DNA of 64,000 nucleotides from an uncultured Clostridia bacterium (lineage in GTDB: Bacteria; Bacillota; Clostridia; TANB77; CAG-508), in the NCBI GenBank assembly GCA_948502395.1, contig CAOPES010000003.1, positions 1 through 64,000 on the forward strand, read 5' to 3'. Made by a program: the position numbers and the translations under genes. Below are positions 46,574-54,346 of this stretch, piece by piece (within the stretch, counting starts at the first letter, position 1; each line of letters starts with the position of its first letter). The notes beneath the pieces are model-generated. The model worked only from the letters and a program-made list of their open reading frames with translations, was not told where the DNA came from and did not search any database.

Positions 46574-46821
46574 TATAATTCCACCTCTTCTTCATCGATG
46601 CAGTCTTCTAATGGTTCTTTTAATCCTTTTACTATATCCTCTTTTAACCCAGGAATAGATGATATATATAATGTTTCAATTAAATTATTATAGTCTTCTT
46701 CTGATAAAACTACTGCATTTCCATTTTTTGTTGATATATTTATTGGCTCATTATATTTAATAGTTTGCTCTAATAGTTCATATATATCTTTTCTGAAATT
46801 TGTTATATTTATATTAGTCAT
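46573..46821 (-). CDS. YefM/Phd-family antitoxin
   Basis: 82-aa antitoxin. The N-terminal MTNINITNFRKDIYELLEQT is the DNA-binding half, with NGNAVVLSEEDYNNLIETLYI typical of Phd/YefM; the acidic C-terminus wraps the toxin. The promoter at 46884-46912 contains TACG...CGTA within the spacer, a likely autoregulatory operator. Confidence 0.92.
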   Translation of the reverse strand: MTNINITNFRKDIYELLEQTIKYNEPINISTKNGNAVVLSEEDYNNLIETLYISSIPGLKEDIVKGLKEPLEDCIDEEEVEL

Positions 46822-46883
46822 AATAACACCTCCTGATATTGGTTTGTATATAATTTTATATCCGCATATATATTTATAATACG

Positions 46884-46912
46884 ATTATACCATACGTTTT
46901 TGCGTACGTCAA
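46884..46912 (-). promoter_or_regulatory. Promoter/operator of the toxin-antitoxin pair
   Basis: Minus-strand TTGACG (46907-46912), 17 nt, TATAAT (46884-46889); TACGCAAAAACGTA inverted repeat inside the spacer. Confidence 0.78.
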
Positions 46913-46950
46913 ATATTTTATACTATTATTTTATTCTTATTTGTGTGTTA

Positions 46951-47313
46951 TTATTCAAACGCCTGCTTTATATGTTCTATTTTGTAGTTACTATTATTCA
47001 AAAAAACTTCAATCACATCAAATCTAGTAGGTTTGTCAGTAATCTTATTTTTATAAATATAATATTTTGCAACATTTTTTATATGTTGTTGCTTTACCCT
47101 TTCAACCGCTTCACTAGGTCTACCATATTTTAGACTTGTACGTGCTTTTACCTCTACCAATACAAGTTCATTTGTAGTTTTATCATATGCAATAATGTCT
47201 ATTTCACCTTGTCTGCATCTAAAATTTCTTTTTATTATTTTATAATTATTTTTTTCTAAATATTGGCAAGCTAAATTTTCACCAATTTTTCCTGTTCCTT
47301 GATTTAAATACAT
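46951..47313 (-). CDS. yraN: YraN family (UPF0102) putative endonuclease
   Basis: 120-aa nuclease-fold protein. Signature GEIDIIAYD with ELVLVEVKARTS is the D-ExK restriction-endonuclease-like core; GRPSEAVERVKQQHI follows. It overlaps the end of dprA by 10 nt and is probably cotranscribed with comM and dprA, a conserved natural-competence neighbourhood. Role unproven; likely acts in DNA processing. Confidence 0.92.
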   Translation of the reverse strand: MYLNQGTGKIGENLACQYLEKNNYKIIKRNFRCRQGEIDIIAYDKTTNELVLVEVKARTSLKYGRPSEAVERVKQQHIKNVAKYYIYKNKITDKPTRFDVIEVFLNNSNYKIEHIKQAFE

Positions 47314-48221
47314 TTATACCCTCCCGCTATTTTCTTTATAGCCCCATCTAATTCTAACATCAATAATGCATTTGTAATTTCGCTTATTGATTTATTAGAT
47401 TTTTTTGCTATTTCATTTACTTCTTTGTTTCCGTTCTTAATTAACATATATACTTCTTTTTCTATTTTGTTTGTTAAGCGCACTTCAAGAGTTTTATTTG
47501 TCTTTTGTTCTTGTATTTTATTATTAATATTTTTATCTATATTTGCTGTGCAAACTTTTTTAAATTCAATATATTCTAAAAATTCAAAGTTATTGATAAT
47601 ATCCTTGGTTGAAGTAACTAAAATAGCTCCCTTTTTTATCAAATTATTTGTTCCCACTCCATATTTGTCATCTATTTCATGTGGCAACACAAAAACTTTT
47701 CTTCCTTGGCTTTCTGCTAGTTTTGCTGTTACACTTGTTCCGCTTCTATGTGCTGCTTCTACCACTAACACTCCTATGGATAGTCCACTTACAATCCTGT
47801 TTCTTTCTAAAAACAAGTTTGATTTAGCTTCTGTATCTGGTGGATATTCGCTTACTATAAGCCCACCTTTTCTTATAATTTCTTTGTATAACTCTATATT
47901 TTCCTTTGGAAATATATGATTAAATCCATTTCCTAATACTGCTATTGTCTTTCCGCCAGCTTCCATTGTACCTATATGTGCTGCACTATCAATTCCTTTT
48001 GCCATTCCACTTGCAATAGTTATTTTTTGCATTGTTAATTCTGACGCGAATTTTTTTGCAAGTTTTTCACCATTTTGTGTACAATTTCGTGAGCCTACAA
48101 TTGAAATTATATTTTGTTTTAGTAATTCAATATTTCCCTCTAAATATAGTTGCTTAGGTGGATTTTTTATTTCTTTTAATTGCTTTGGATATTCTTTATC
48201 TTCTATTGTAATTTTTGTCAT
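47304..48221 (-). CDS. dprA: DNA-processing protein DprA
   Basis: 305-aa protein that loads RecA on incoming single-stranded DNA during transformation. Rossmann-like core with VGSRNCTQNGE, SGMAKGIDSAAH, GNGFNHIFPKEN, PDTEAKSNLFLERNRIVSGLS and VVEAAHRSGTSVTAKLA. A C-terminal winged helix (MLIKNGNKEVNEIAKKS...LLMLELDGAIKKIAGG) completes it. The start at 48221 has GAAAGGA upstream. No in-frame CGG. Confidence 0.94.
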   Translation of the reverse strand: MTKITIEDKEYPKQLKEIKNPPKQLYLEGNIELLKQNIISIVGSRNCTQNGEKLAKKFASELTMQKITIASGMAKGIDSAAHIGTMEAGGKTIAVLGNGFNHIFPKENIELYKEIIRKGGLIVSEYPPDTEAKSNLFLERNRIVSGLSIGVLVVEAAHRSGTSVTAKLAESQGRKVFVLPHEIDDKYGVGTNNLIKKGAILVTSTKDIINNFEFLEYIEFKKVCTANIDKNINNKIQEQKTNKTLEVRLTNKIEKEVYMLIKNGNKEVNEIAKKSNKSISEITNALLMLELDGAIKKIAGGYKCI

Positions 48222-48328
48222 TTTAAATTTTTTTCCTTTCTCACTTTGCTCAAAAGGCACACATAGTTATTAAAAATTTTTAATTCTTCCAAACTTACTT
48301 TTATTGATACTATATTTATATGCTCAAT

Positions 48329-49877
48329 TTAATTTTCAAAATATTTTCTATCCAAACTTCTATATTGAATTGCTTCTGCCAAATGTTGCGTTCTAATATC
48401 CCTGGAATTGTCTAAATCTGCTATTGTTCTTGCTACCTTTAAAATTCTTCCATATGCTCTTGCACTTAATCCTAATTTTTCAAATGCATCTTCTAAAATC
48501 TTTTTGCTTTTACTGTCTAACTTACAATATTTTTCAATTAGTGCTGGTGGCAATTCTGAGTTAGAAAATATCTCTTGTCCTTTGTATCTTTCTAATTGAA
48601 TTTTTCTTGCCTTGTTTACTCTTTTTCTAATTTCTTCTGACGTTTCTTCTTTTTTATTTGAATCTAATTTTTGATATGGCACTCTGCTTACTTCTATTTG
48701 CAAATCTATTCTGTCTAAAAGTGGGCCACTTATTTTACTTAAATATTTTCGAATTTGCTCTTTGGTACAATTACACTTTTGTGTATCTGAACCATAAAAT
48801 CCACATGGGCATGGGTTCATACTTGCCAACAGTACAAATTTGCAAGGATATGTGACTGCCATATTTAGTCTACTTATTGTTACAGTTTTATCTTCTAATG
48901 GTCCTCTTAAAGACTCTATTACTTTTTTATTAAATTCTGGTAGTTCGTCTAAGAATAAAACTCCATAATGTGCTAAACTTATTTCTCCGTGGTTTTGGAA
49001 TCCTTCCACCACCTATTAATGACGTTGTTGTTATTGTGTGGTGTGGACTTTTAAATGGTCTTGTTAAAATTATTGGATTTTCTTCTGATAATAATCCTGC
49101 TATACTGTGAATTTTTGTTACTTCTAGTGCTTCTTCAAAGCTGATATCTGGTAATATACTTGGAAACCTTTTAGCTAACATTGTCTTCCCTGAACCGCGG
49201 AACACCGAATTAATGCACAATTGTGACTTCCTGCCGCTGATACTTCTAGTGCTCTTTTTACAAGCTCTTGCCCTTTTACTTCTGAAAAATCAAATTGATA
49301 TTTTGCTTGATTTTGTGAATTAAATTTCTTTGTTTTTGTTTTTTCAATATATGAATTTCCATTCAAATATTCTATAATTTCTTCTAAATGGTTAATTGGT
49401 AATATTTCTAGTCCGTCAACTATTTGGGCTTCATTTTCATTTTGCTTTGGTAGAACTATTCTTTTTATCCCAATTTTTTTGGCTTCTATACAAATTGGTA
49501 AAATTCCATTTATCTTTTCCACACTTCCATATAGAGATAGTTCGCCTACAAAAATAGTATCTTTTAAAAATTCTGCTAAATACGGATTACTAATCTGTCT
49601 ACTTGCAATCAAAATGCCTAAAGCTATTGGTAAATCAAACTTTGAACCTTCTTTTCTTGTATTTGCTGGTGCTAAGTTTACAATTATTTTTCTGCTTAAC
49701 ATCTCTCCTTGCGTATTTTTTATAGCTGTTTTAACTCTTTCTTTTGCTTCTTTTACACTTGCATCTGGTAACCCGGACTATCTCGAAATGCGGAAGCCCT
49801 GCTGATATATCCACTTGTATAGATACTAAATATCCATTTAGCCCTTGTAACGCCATACTTTGTACCGTTGATAACAT
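48329..49877 (-). CDS. comM: ComM-like Mg-chelatase-family AAA+ helicase, read through four +1 CGG sites
   Basis: AAA+ protein linked to branch migration of recombining DNA in natural transformation. From ATG 49877 (AAAGGAAG upstream), skipping the C of CGG at 49773-49775, 49205-49207, 49195-49197 and 48987-48989 gives a clean 514-aa protein of normal length. It reads QVDISAGLPHFEIVGLPDASVKEAK in two overlapping blocks, NLAPANTRKEGSKFDLPIALG, Walker A GVPGSGKTMLAKR, Walker B GVLFLDELPEF, MNPCPCGFYG and ISGPLLDRIDLQIEV. Without recoding the gene is five fragments and the P-loop is destroyed. All four skips rebuild invariant glycines, so I annotate it as functional. Confidence 0.9.
48987..48989 (-). 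other. CGG +1 recoding site 4 in comM
   Basis: Context CCA CGG AGA. Skipping C gives IPKPGEISLAHYGVLF, the conserved sensor loop before Walker B. Confidence 0.8.
49195..49197 (-). other. CGG +1 recoding site 3 in comM
   Basis: Context CCG CGG TTC, reached only after site 2 has shifted the frame. Skipping C gives GVPGSGKTML, an intact Walker A. Confidence 0.82.
49205..49207 (-). other. CGG +1 recoding site 2 in comM
   Basis: Context ATT CGG TGT. Skipping C gives NCALIGVP, leading straight into site 3 two codons on. Confidence 0.82.
49773..49775 (-). other. CGG +1 recoding site 1 in comM
   Basis: Context GTC CGG GTT. Skipping C gives FEIVGLPDASVKEAK, the conserved N-terminal motif of the family. 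Confidence 0.82.
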
Positions 49878-49894
49878 TTGCTTCCTTTCTTTTA

Positions 49895-50064
49895 TGTTTG
49901 GATATCTGAGATCACTACAATTGGTAAAATAATTATTAAAGGGTATGAAATATTTGCTGAAAGCGAGAATTTCAAAATTTATTTATATAATTTTATAGGG
50001 ATTTTATAAATGAATAACTATTAAATAAAGGGGTTCAATTGTAATGACCTCAGATATCCAAACA
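49895..50064. mobile_element. MITE-like element with 29-bp terminal inverted repeats
   Basis: Left end TGTTTGGATATCTGAG... (49895-49923) and right end (50036-50064) match as inverted repeats at 27 of 29 positions. A TA dinucleotide flanks both ends, as for mariner/IS630-type insertions. The 112-bp interior has no ORF. It sits just upstream of comM and may carry or displace its promoter. Confidence 0.65.
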
Positions 50065-50127
50065 TATTTTGTTGTTTTTGATTATTTTTTGATTTAATTC
50101 CGATTTAAAATTTTTGATTTAAATTAA

Positions 50128-50207
50128 ATTAGTATTGCAATAAATGTTTAACTGTAAATCTTTTTATAGCTTAACAGAAATTTTTACAAATTGCAATACT
50201 TTTTTTA
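50128..50207 (+). other. Long stem region with T-run
   Basis: AGTATTGCAA near 50130 pairs with TTGCAATACT near 50196, followed by seven T. The 55-nt loop is AT-rich. Could be a small RNA with terminator or a decayed insertion; nothing else supports either. Confidence 0.35.
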
Positions 50208-50242
50208 AAATTTCTCGAAAAACATTTCGACAAAATTCGACA

Positions 50243-50326
50243 AATTGCCATTGGGGACGGTCCTTTTTGGCAATTTATTGCCATTTATCTCCGTCCCTGT
50301 TGGCAATAAATTGCCACTGGGGACAC
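50243..50326. repeat. Family 3 palindromic repeats, two units
   Basis: AAATTGCCATTGGGGACGG... and ...CTCCGTCCCTGTTGGCAA followed by TTGCCACTGGGGAC, the same arrangement as at 40470-40553. Confidence 0.82.
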
Positions 50327-50341
50327 TCCTTGGATTTTTCG

Positions 50342-50911
50342 TTATTTCTGTATCCCGTAGTTTCCTGTTGTGCAGTCCTTAAAGAAGTTCACTTCTGGCG
50401 GACAATATGTGCAAACTATAAAGCAAATTAGTAAAAATCCGACAATTATTCCTGATAAGATTTTAGTAAGTGTTGTGCTTTGTTCTTCTTTTTTCATTAT
50501 TTTGTATGCAATCCATTCTCCTAAAATTATGCTAGAAATGAATATTAGGATATCTATTAATAAGAAGTTTGTTCCTATTATTCCTGTGTATGTAAAGAAT
50601 GTAATTGTTGTAATACATATACTTGCAAAAATTCCTATTGTTTTTGCTTCTATATAATTGTTTGCAATTTCTTTTACAAAGAAGAATTCAATTATTGCTG
50701 CAATTAGCATTGGATAAAATAGTAGTTTTAGATGTTCCCATACACTTTCGTTTACTGCTGAAAAGCTTCCTACAAATGCGTTTTCTCCTGTCCAACTATA
50801 TAAAAAGTGTAGTATTGTACCAAAAAACAAGCAAAAGATTATTGCAATAATTTCTATTTGTAATAATTTGCTTGTTTTAATTTTTTCCCATATTTTTTGT
50901 ATTTCTTCCAT
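50342..50911 (-). CDS. DUF6512-like membrane protein
   Basis: 189 aa, five hydrophobic segments (IEIIAIIFCLFFGTILHFLY, LLFYPMLIAAIIEFFF, IFASICITTITFFTYTG, LIDILIFISSIILGEWIAY, ILSGIIVGFLLICFIV). The block FVGSFSAVNESVWEHLKL is the family hallmark, followed by a C-terminal CPPEVNFFKD. Function unknown. GGAGGTAAC precedes the ATG. Confidence 0.72.
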   Translation of the reverse strand: MEEIQKIWEKIKTSKLLQIEIIAIIFCLFFGTILHFLYSWTGENAFVGSFSAVNESVWEHLKLLFYPMLIAAIIEFFFVKEIANNYIEAKTIGIFASICITTITFFTYTGIIGTNFLLIDILIFISSIILGEWIAYKIMKKEEQSTTLTKILSGIIVGFLLICFIVCTYCPPEVNFFKDCTTGNYGIQK

Positions 50912-50961
50912 TTGGGTTACCTCCTTATTCTCATTTATATGCGTTTAAGGAGTTTTTATTC

Positions 50962-52407
50962 TTATATTGTTGTTTCTATTTGACCTATTTCTTGTTGGCG
51001 ATATGATGATATTTTGAATTCGTTTTTTTGGTCAAATTTGATGATTATTATTTTCGTATAATTATCTTTGCTTGGTTTTCCTATCTCTTTGATTTCCATA
51101 CTTGCTTTGTATTTTTTAAGAGTATCAAAGGTGTTCATAAATCCCATTCCTGTTCCGCCTTCGTTAGCGTGTGTTGTTGATGGCTTTTTGCCTATATGTT
51201 TTAGTGTTTCAGGTTCGAATTCTATTCCTGTGTCATATATGTGTATTCCGTAAATTCCGTCTATTAACCCTATTCTTACTAGTATGCTTTTGTTGGTGTT
51301 TTTTGAGTGATTGATTGCTATTATTGCGTTTTTTATATGGTCTGCTAGTAATATTTCTAGGTCTTGTTTTTCTATGTAGTTGTTTGTCATGTGGTATAGG
51401 TTTCCTTTTATTTGTACTTGGTAGTCTATGTGGTTTTTCTCGCTTTCTGTTTTCATGTATTTTAGTATGTTGTCTATTTCTGGTATTGTTGTTTTGACTA
51501 TGGTTGTTGTTCTTTGACTTCTTATTTCTTTTGATATTTCTTCTACTCTGCTTGCGATTTCTATTTCTTCTGCTGTTTCGCTTTTTTGCATTAGTTCGTT
51601 TAGTTTGTGTTCTATTGATTTTTGCCTGTGTGCTATGGTGTGACTTGTTTTGCTGAAATTTAGGTTTTCTTGCTCTAGTTCTTTTATTTCTGCTTTTTTG
51701 TTTTCTAGTTCTTCTTTTGTTTCTTTTAGTTCTTGTATTAGCATTTTTTGCTTGTAGTATTGTTTTATTGATTTTTGGATTGTGATGAACATTATTATTG
51801 AGAATATTATAAATGCTATTGCAATGTTCTCACTTATTCCTTCTGTATAATTAGATAACATTATTACTAAAAATAATATTGTTGCACTCATATCTAAAAT
51901 TAGGATTTCTAAGTACTCATTGTCTAATTTCTTTTTTAAAAAGCTAAATACGTCTTTAAATCTTTTTATTTTTGATGTCATATAACATAATATAAAGTAA
52001 ATTATGTCTATGATGACAAAGCTTATGTAATTATTTTTTATATTCATAATCGCGTTTGGAAAATAACTTATTATTACTGCTAAAAAAAATAATATATAGT
52101 TAATGCTTAAACATATAGCAGTAACAAGAACGTAATACCCTATTTTATTTTTTAGCCCTTTAGAAAAATTAATTGATAATAGTAGTACTAACGACAATAC
52201 ACAGTTCATAAAATTTGATGTATATTTTATGATTTCACAAAGAATTGCTATTATAATTATATTTAATACTGTCCTTATTTTTATTATTGCTTTGTCATTT
52301 CTGTTCATATTTTTTATTATTAAATAATATGTACCTATGCTTATACAAATCAAGTTTAATATATATATAATAATATTTATCTTTTCTAAGCTATCAGTGT
52401 ATCCCAT
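50962..52407 (-). CDS. AgrC-like sensor histidine kinase
   Basis: 481 aa. Six or so N-terminal membrane segments (residues about 1-210), a coiled-coil (ELKETKEELENKKAEIKELEQE), a phospho-acceptor region with histidines in SKTSHTIAHRQKSIEHKL, and a GHKL ATPase domain (ADHIKNAIIAI N-box, IHIYDTGIEF, GGTGMGFMNTFDTL). This is the layout of quorum-sensing AgrC/ComD-type kinases, but no agrB or agrD is nearby. The next gene upstream is a Spo0A-like regulator on the same strand, a possible partner 278 nt away. Confidence 0.82.
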   Translation of the reverse strand: MGYTDSLEKINIIIYILNLICISIGTYYLIIKNMNRNDKAIIKIRTVLNIIIIAILCEIIKYTSNFMNCVLSLVLLLSINFSKGLKNKIGYYVLVTAICLSINYILFFLAVIISYFPNAIMNIKNNYISFVIIDIIYFILCYMTSKIKRFKDVFSFLKKKLDNEYLEILILDMSATILFLVIMLSNYTEGISENIAIAFIIFSIIMFITIQKSIKQYYKQKMLIQELKETKEELENKKAEIKELEQENLNFSKTSHTIAHRQKSIEHKLNELMQKSETAEEIEIASRVEEISKEIRSQRTTTIVKTTIPEIDNILKYMKTESEKNHIDYQVQIKGNLYHMTNNYIEKQDLEILLADHIKNAIIAINHSKNTNKSILVRIGLIDGIYGIHIYDTGIEFEPETLKHIGKKPSTTHANEGGTGMGFMNTFDTLKKYKASMEIKEIGKPSKDNYTKIIIIKFDQKNEFKISSYRQQEIGQIETTI

Positions 52408-52663
52408 AATAAATCTACTCCATGTTTTGTTATTATCTACATTATATAAAAAAATACAAAGATAATCAATATAAAATATTTATATCATATCCTTGTACTT
52501 TTTCAATCTTTTAACCAAACCAGCGGCAAATCCATTTACATATATCTGACCACATACTTCTCACCACCTTCTCTATACAATTACTAACTACTGTTAATAA
52601 AAAAATACCATTTATTCATTACAAACAAACGGTATCTAATAATAGAAAAAAATAGCAAAAAAT

Positions 52664-52691
52664 AAAAAAATCTAGTAAAAAACTACTAGAT
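52664..52691 (-). terminator. Terminator overlapping the end of the regulator gene
   Basis: ATCTAGTA/TACTAGAT stem then a long T-run on the minus strand; the stem includes the stop codon region of the gene ending at 52686. Confidence 0.78.
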
Positions 52692-53474
52692 TATCTTTTT
52701 TATCTTATCAACATAATAATAAATAAACTCCATAGGCGTTGGGATACCAGTCTCATAATTCACCCTTGCCTTATAATGCTCCATCAAATCATCTATCGAA
52801 GAAACTCTCCACGCATGAATAATTGCATTCTGAATTCCATTAGTTATAGTATTACCAGACTTTTTATGAACCTTAGTTAAATGTTGAATAACATTAACAT
52901 TACTATTTTCATTTTGAAGTAAATACAAAATCGCATCATGAATATACTGTCTTCCCTTTAATTTTGCAGTAACACCAATCAAATCCAATTCATCATAAAT
53001 ACATTCTGAAATTCTACTTTCTCTGTCTTCAATATCTTCTTTTAAAGCTTCAACTGTATGTTTTGGTGCCGTCTCTCTTAATGCAAGACATTTATTAAAA
53101 ACCGCATTACTAGAATAATTTGGATGATCTTTATACATTATGATGTCTACACCTTTTCTATGTAAAATCTCATATGTTCTCTTTGAATTTACATGAGTTG
53201 TTACAATTATTATCGGACTATATTTCAAATTCAATTTATTCAGATTATCCAAAAATCCCAAGGAATCCGTATCTCCTGTTGTACTATTATTTAATTCTAA
53301 ATCTAAAACTATGCATTCTGGACGTTTCGCTTTCGCATACTTAATAGCTTCTATATCCGAAGCCGTTATGCCTACTACTTCTACTGCATTTTTACTTTTA
53401 GCACAATTAATAAAATCATTACAATCGTTAACATCATCTTCTACAATTAAAATCGACATTGGCTTAGATTTCAT
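52686..53474 (-). CDS. Response regulator with Spo0A-like DNA-binding domain
   Basis: 262 aa. Receiver domain: MSILIVEDDVNDCNDF (acidic pocket), phospho-acceptor Asp in CIVLDLELN, Thr in PIIIVTTHV, Lys in IIMYKDH. The C-terminal half (from about 165) resembles the Spo0A effector domain: LIGVTAKLKGRQYIHDAI, then LTKVHKKSG...IQNAIIHAWRV and TPMEFIYYYVDKI. It is shorter and diverged from true Spo0A, so it may be a paralogue controlling something other than sporulation. AAGGAGTG precedes ATG 53474. Confidence 0.78.
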   Translation of the reverse strand: MKSKPMSILIVEDDVNDCNDFINCAKSKNAVEVVGITASDIEAIKYAKAKRPECIVLDLELNNSTTGDTDSLGFLDNLNKLNLKYSPIIIVTTHVNSKRTYEILHRKGVDIIMYKDHPNYSSNAVFNKCLALRETAPKHTVEALKEDIEDRESRISECIYDELDLIGVTAKLKGRQYIHDAILYLLQNENSNVNVIQHLTKVHKKSGNTITNGIQNAIIHAWRVSSIDDLMEHYKARVNYETGIPTPMEFIYYYVDKIKKII

Positions 53475-53608
53475 ATTATCACTCCTTGAATTCTCTACTC
53501 ACAATATACCATAAAAGCTCACAAAATACTATATTTGAGCGAGATTTTTTTCTATAATATTACAGTTTTTTTAGTGTAAAATGAACAAAAAGTTTCTAAG
53601 GAGTTTAA

Positions 53609-53623
53609 ATGAAATATGAATAG
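53609..53623 (+). other. Five-codon leader ORF overlapping the XRE start
   Basis: ATG AAA TAT GAA TAG follows AAGGAG at the ideal distance. The XRE gene's ATG (53616) lies inside it, out of frame. Reinitiation or start competition is possible. Confidence 0.4.
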
Positions 53624-53969
53624 TAGTAGTGTAATCGACAAGGATAAGTTAGAGCAAATTGAAAGAGGTAAAAGAATTAAATATATTAGGGAAAATGAAT
53701 TACATATGACAAAAACCAAACTTGCTAAAGAAATTGGTGTCTCTGGTCAATTTCTAGGTTTAGTTGAAGATGGTAAAGGTAATCTAGTTTACAAAAGTAT
53801 TAAAAAATTAAGAAATTTGAGTGGGCATTCAGCAGATTATATTTTGTTTGGATTGGATGACAATATTATTGAAAAAACTAAGTTATGCCTTAATAAGTTT
53901 TCTGAAAGTGATATAAGAAATGCTTTTAATTTTATAGAAGACATTTCTTTGTTTATAAAAGATATATAA
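53616..53969 (+). CDS. XRE-family HTH regulator
   Basis: 117 aa. Helix-turn-helix of the Cro/C1 type at residues about 18-70 (KRIKYIRENELHMTKTKLAKEI, split here at GVSGQFLGLVEDGKGNL), then a short helical tail. Divergent from the response regulator gene, so it could regulate it. The Shine-Dalgarno sequence is 14 nt from this ATG and better placed for the five-codon leader ORF at 53609. Confidence 0.82.
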   Translation: MNSSSVIDKDKLEQIERGKRIKYIRENELHMTKTKLAKEIGVSGQFLGLVEDGKGNLVYKSIKKLRNLSGHSADYILFGLDDNIIEKTKLCLNKFSESDIRNAFNFIEDISLFIKDI

Positions 53970-53982
53970 CTTTATTCAAGAA

Positions 53983-54038
53983 GGACTGTCCCCCCTGGCA
54001 AAAAATTGCCAAAAAGGTCCGTCCCCAGTGGCAATTTG
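53983..54038. repeat. Family 3 palindromic repeat
   Basis: GTCCCCCCTGGCAAAAAATTGCC and AAAAGGTCCGTCCCCAGTGGCAA arms, after the XRE gene. Confidence 0.78.
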
Positions 54039-54068
54039 TATTTATTATGTTGATTTGAATATATTGTA

Positions 54069-54097
54069 TTGACTTTTGGCTTCATTTTTGGTACAAT
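54069..54097 (+). promoter_or_regulatory. Promoter of the 44-aa membrane peptide gene
   Basis: TTGACT (54069-54074), 17 nt, TACAAT (54092-54097). Confidence 0.75.
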
Positions 54098-54142
54098 ATC
54101 TTTTATATGTACTAAAAAATGGACTAAGAGGTGAATTTTTAT

Positions 54143-54277
54143 ATGTTTACAAATTATTTAATTTATTTAACAACATTACCAAAAGATGAAAAAGTTATTC
54201 AAATTCTTATTTTATTATTTTCCTTAGCTGCTACAATATTTGTATGTAGTTTTATACATTTTTTTAGAGATAAATAA
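54143..54277 (+). CDS. 44-aa single-pass membrane peptide
   Basis: Small ORF with its own promoter and a well-placed AGAGGTGA. Short N-terminal amphipathic part (MFTNYLIYLTTLPKDEKV) then one membrane helix (ILILLFSLAATIFVCSFIHFF) and RDK at the end. No family recognised. The combination of promoter, ribosome site and clean helix makes it likely to be real; it could be a regulator of a neighbouring membrane kinase or a stress peptide. Confidence 0.6.
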   Translation: MFTNYLIYLTTLPKDEKVIQILILLFSLAATIFVCSFIHFFRDK

Positions 54278-54285
54278 AAAAATTA

Positions 54286-54314
54286 TTGAACATTATGACT
54301 TTTTCTTATATAAT
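54286..54314 (+). promoter_or_regulatory. Promoter of the second HD-domain gene
   Basis: TTGAAC (54286-54291), 17 nt, TATAAT (54309-54314). Confidence 0.78.
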
Positions 54315-54346
54315 ATTGTCATAATAAATTATGGAGTGTTATAAAA

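Noticed and set aside
4911..49775. A prfB-like frameshift signal (upstream Shine-Dalgarno plus slippery codon) at the CGG sites
   Set aside because: No consistent purine-rich element at a fixed distance and no common preceding codon was seen.
3647..49877. Treating topB, gltD-like, udg, addB, comM, DUF2207, rhuM and the pilin/FGE gene as pseudogenes
   Set aside because: All breaks share one exact form and codon phase and are otherwise undamaged; random decay or assembly error would give mixed indels, stops and positions.
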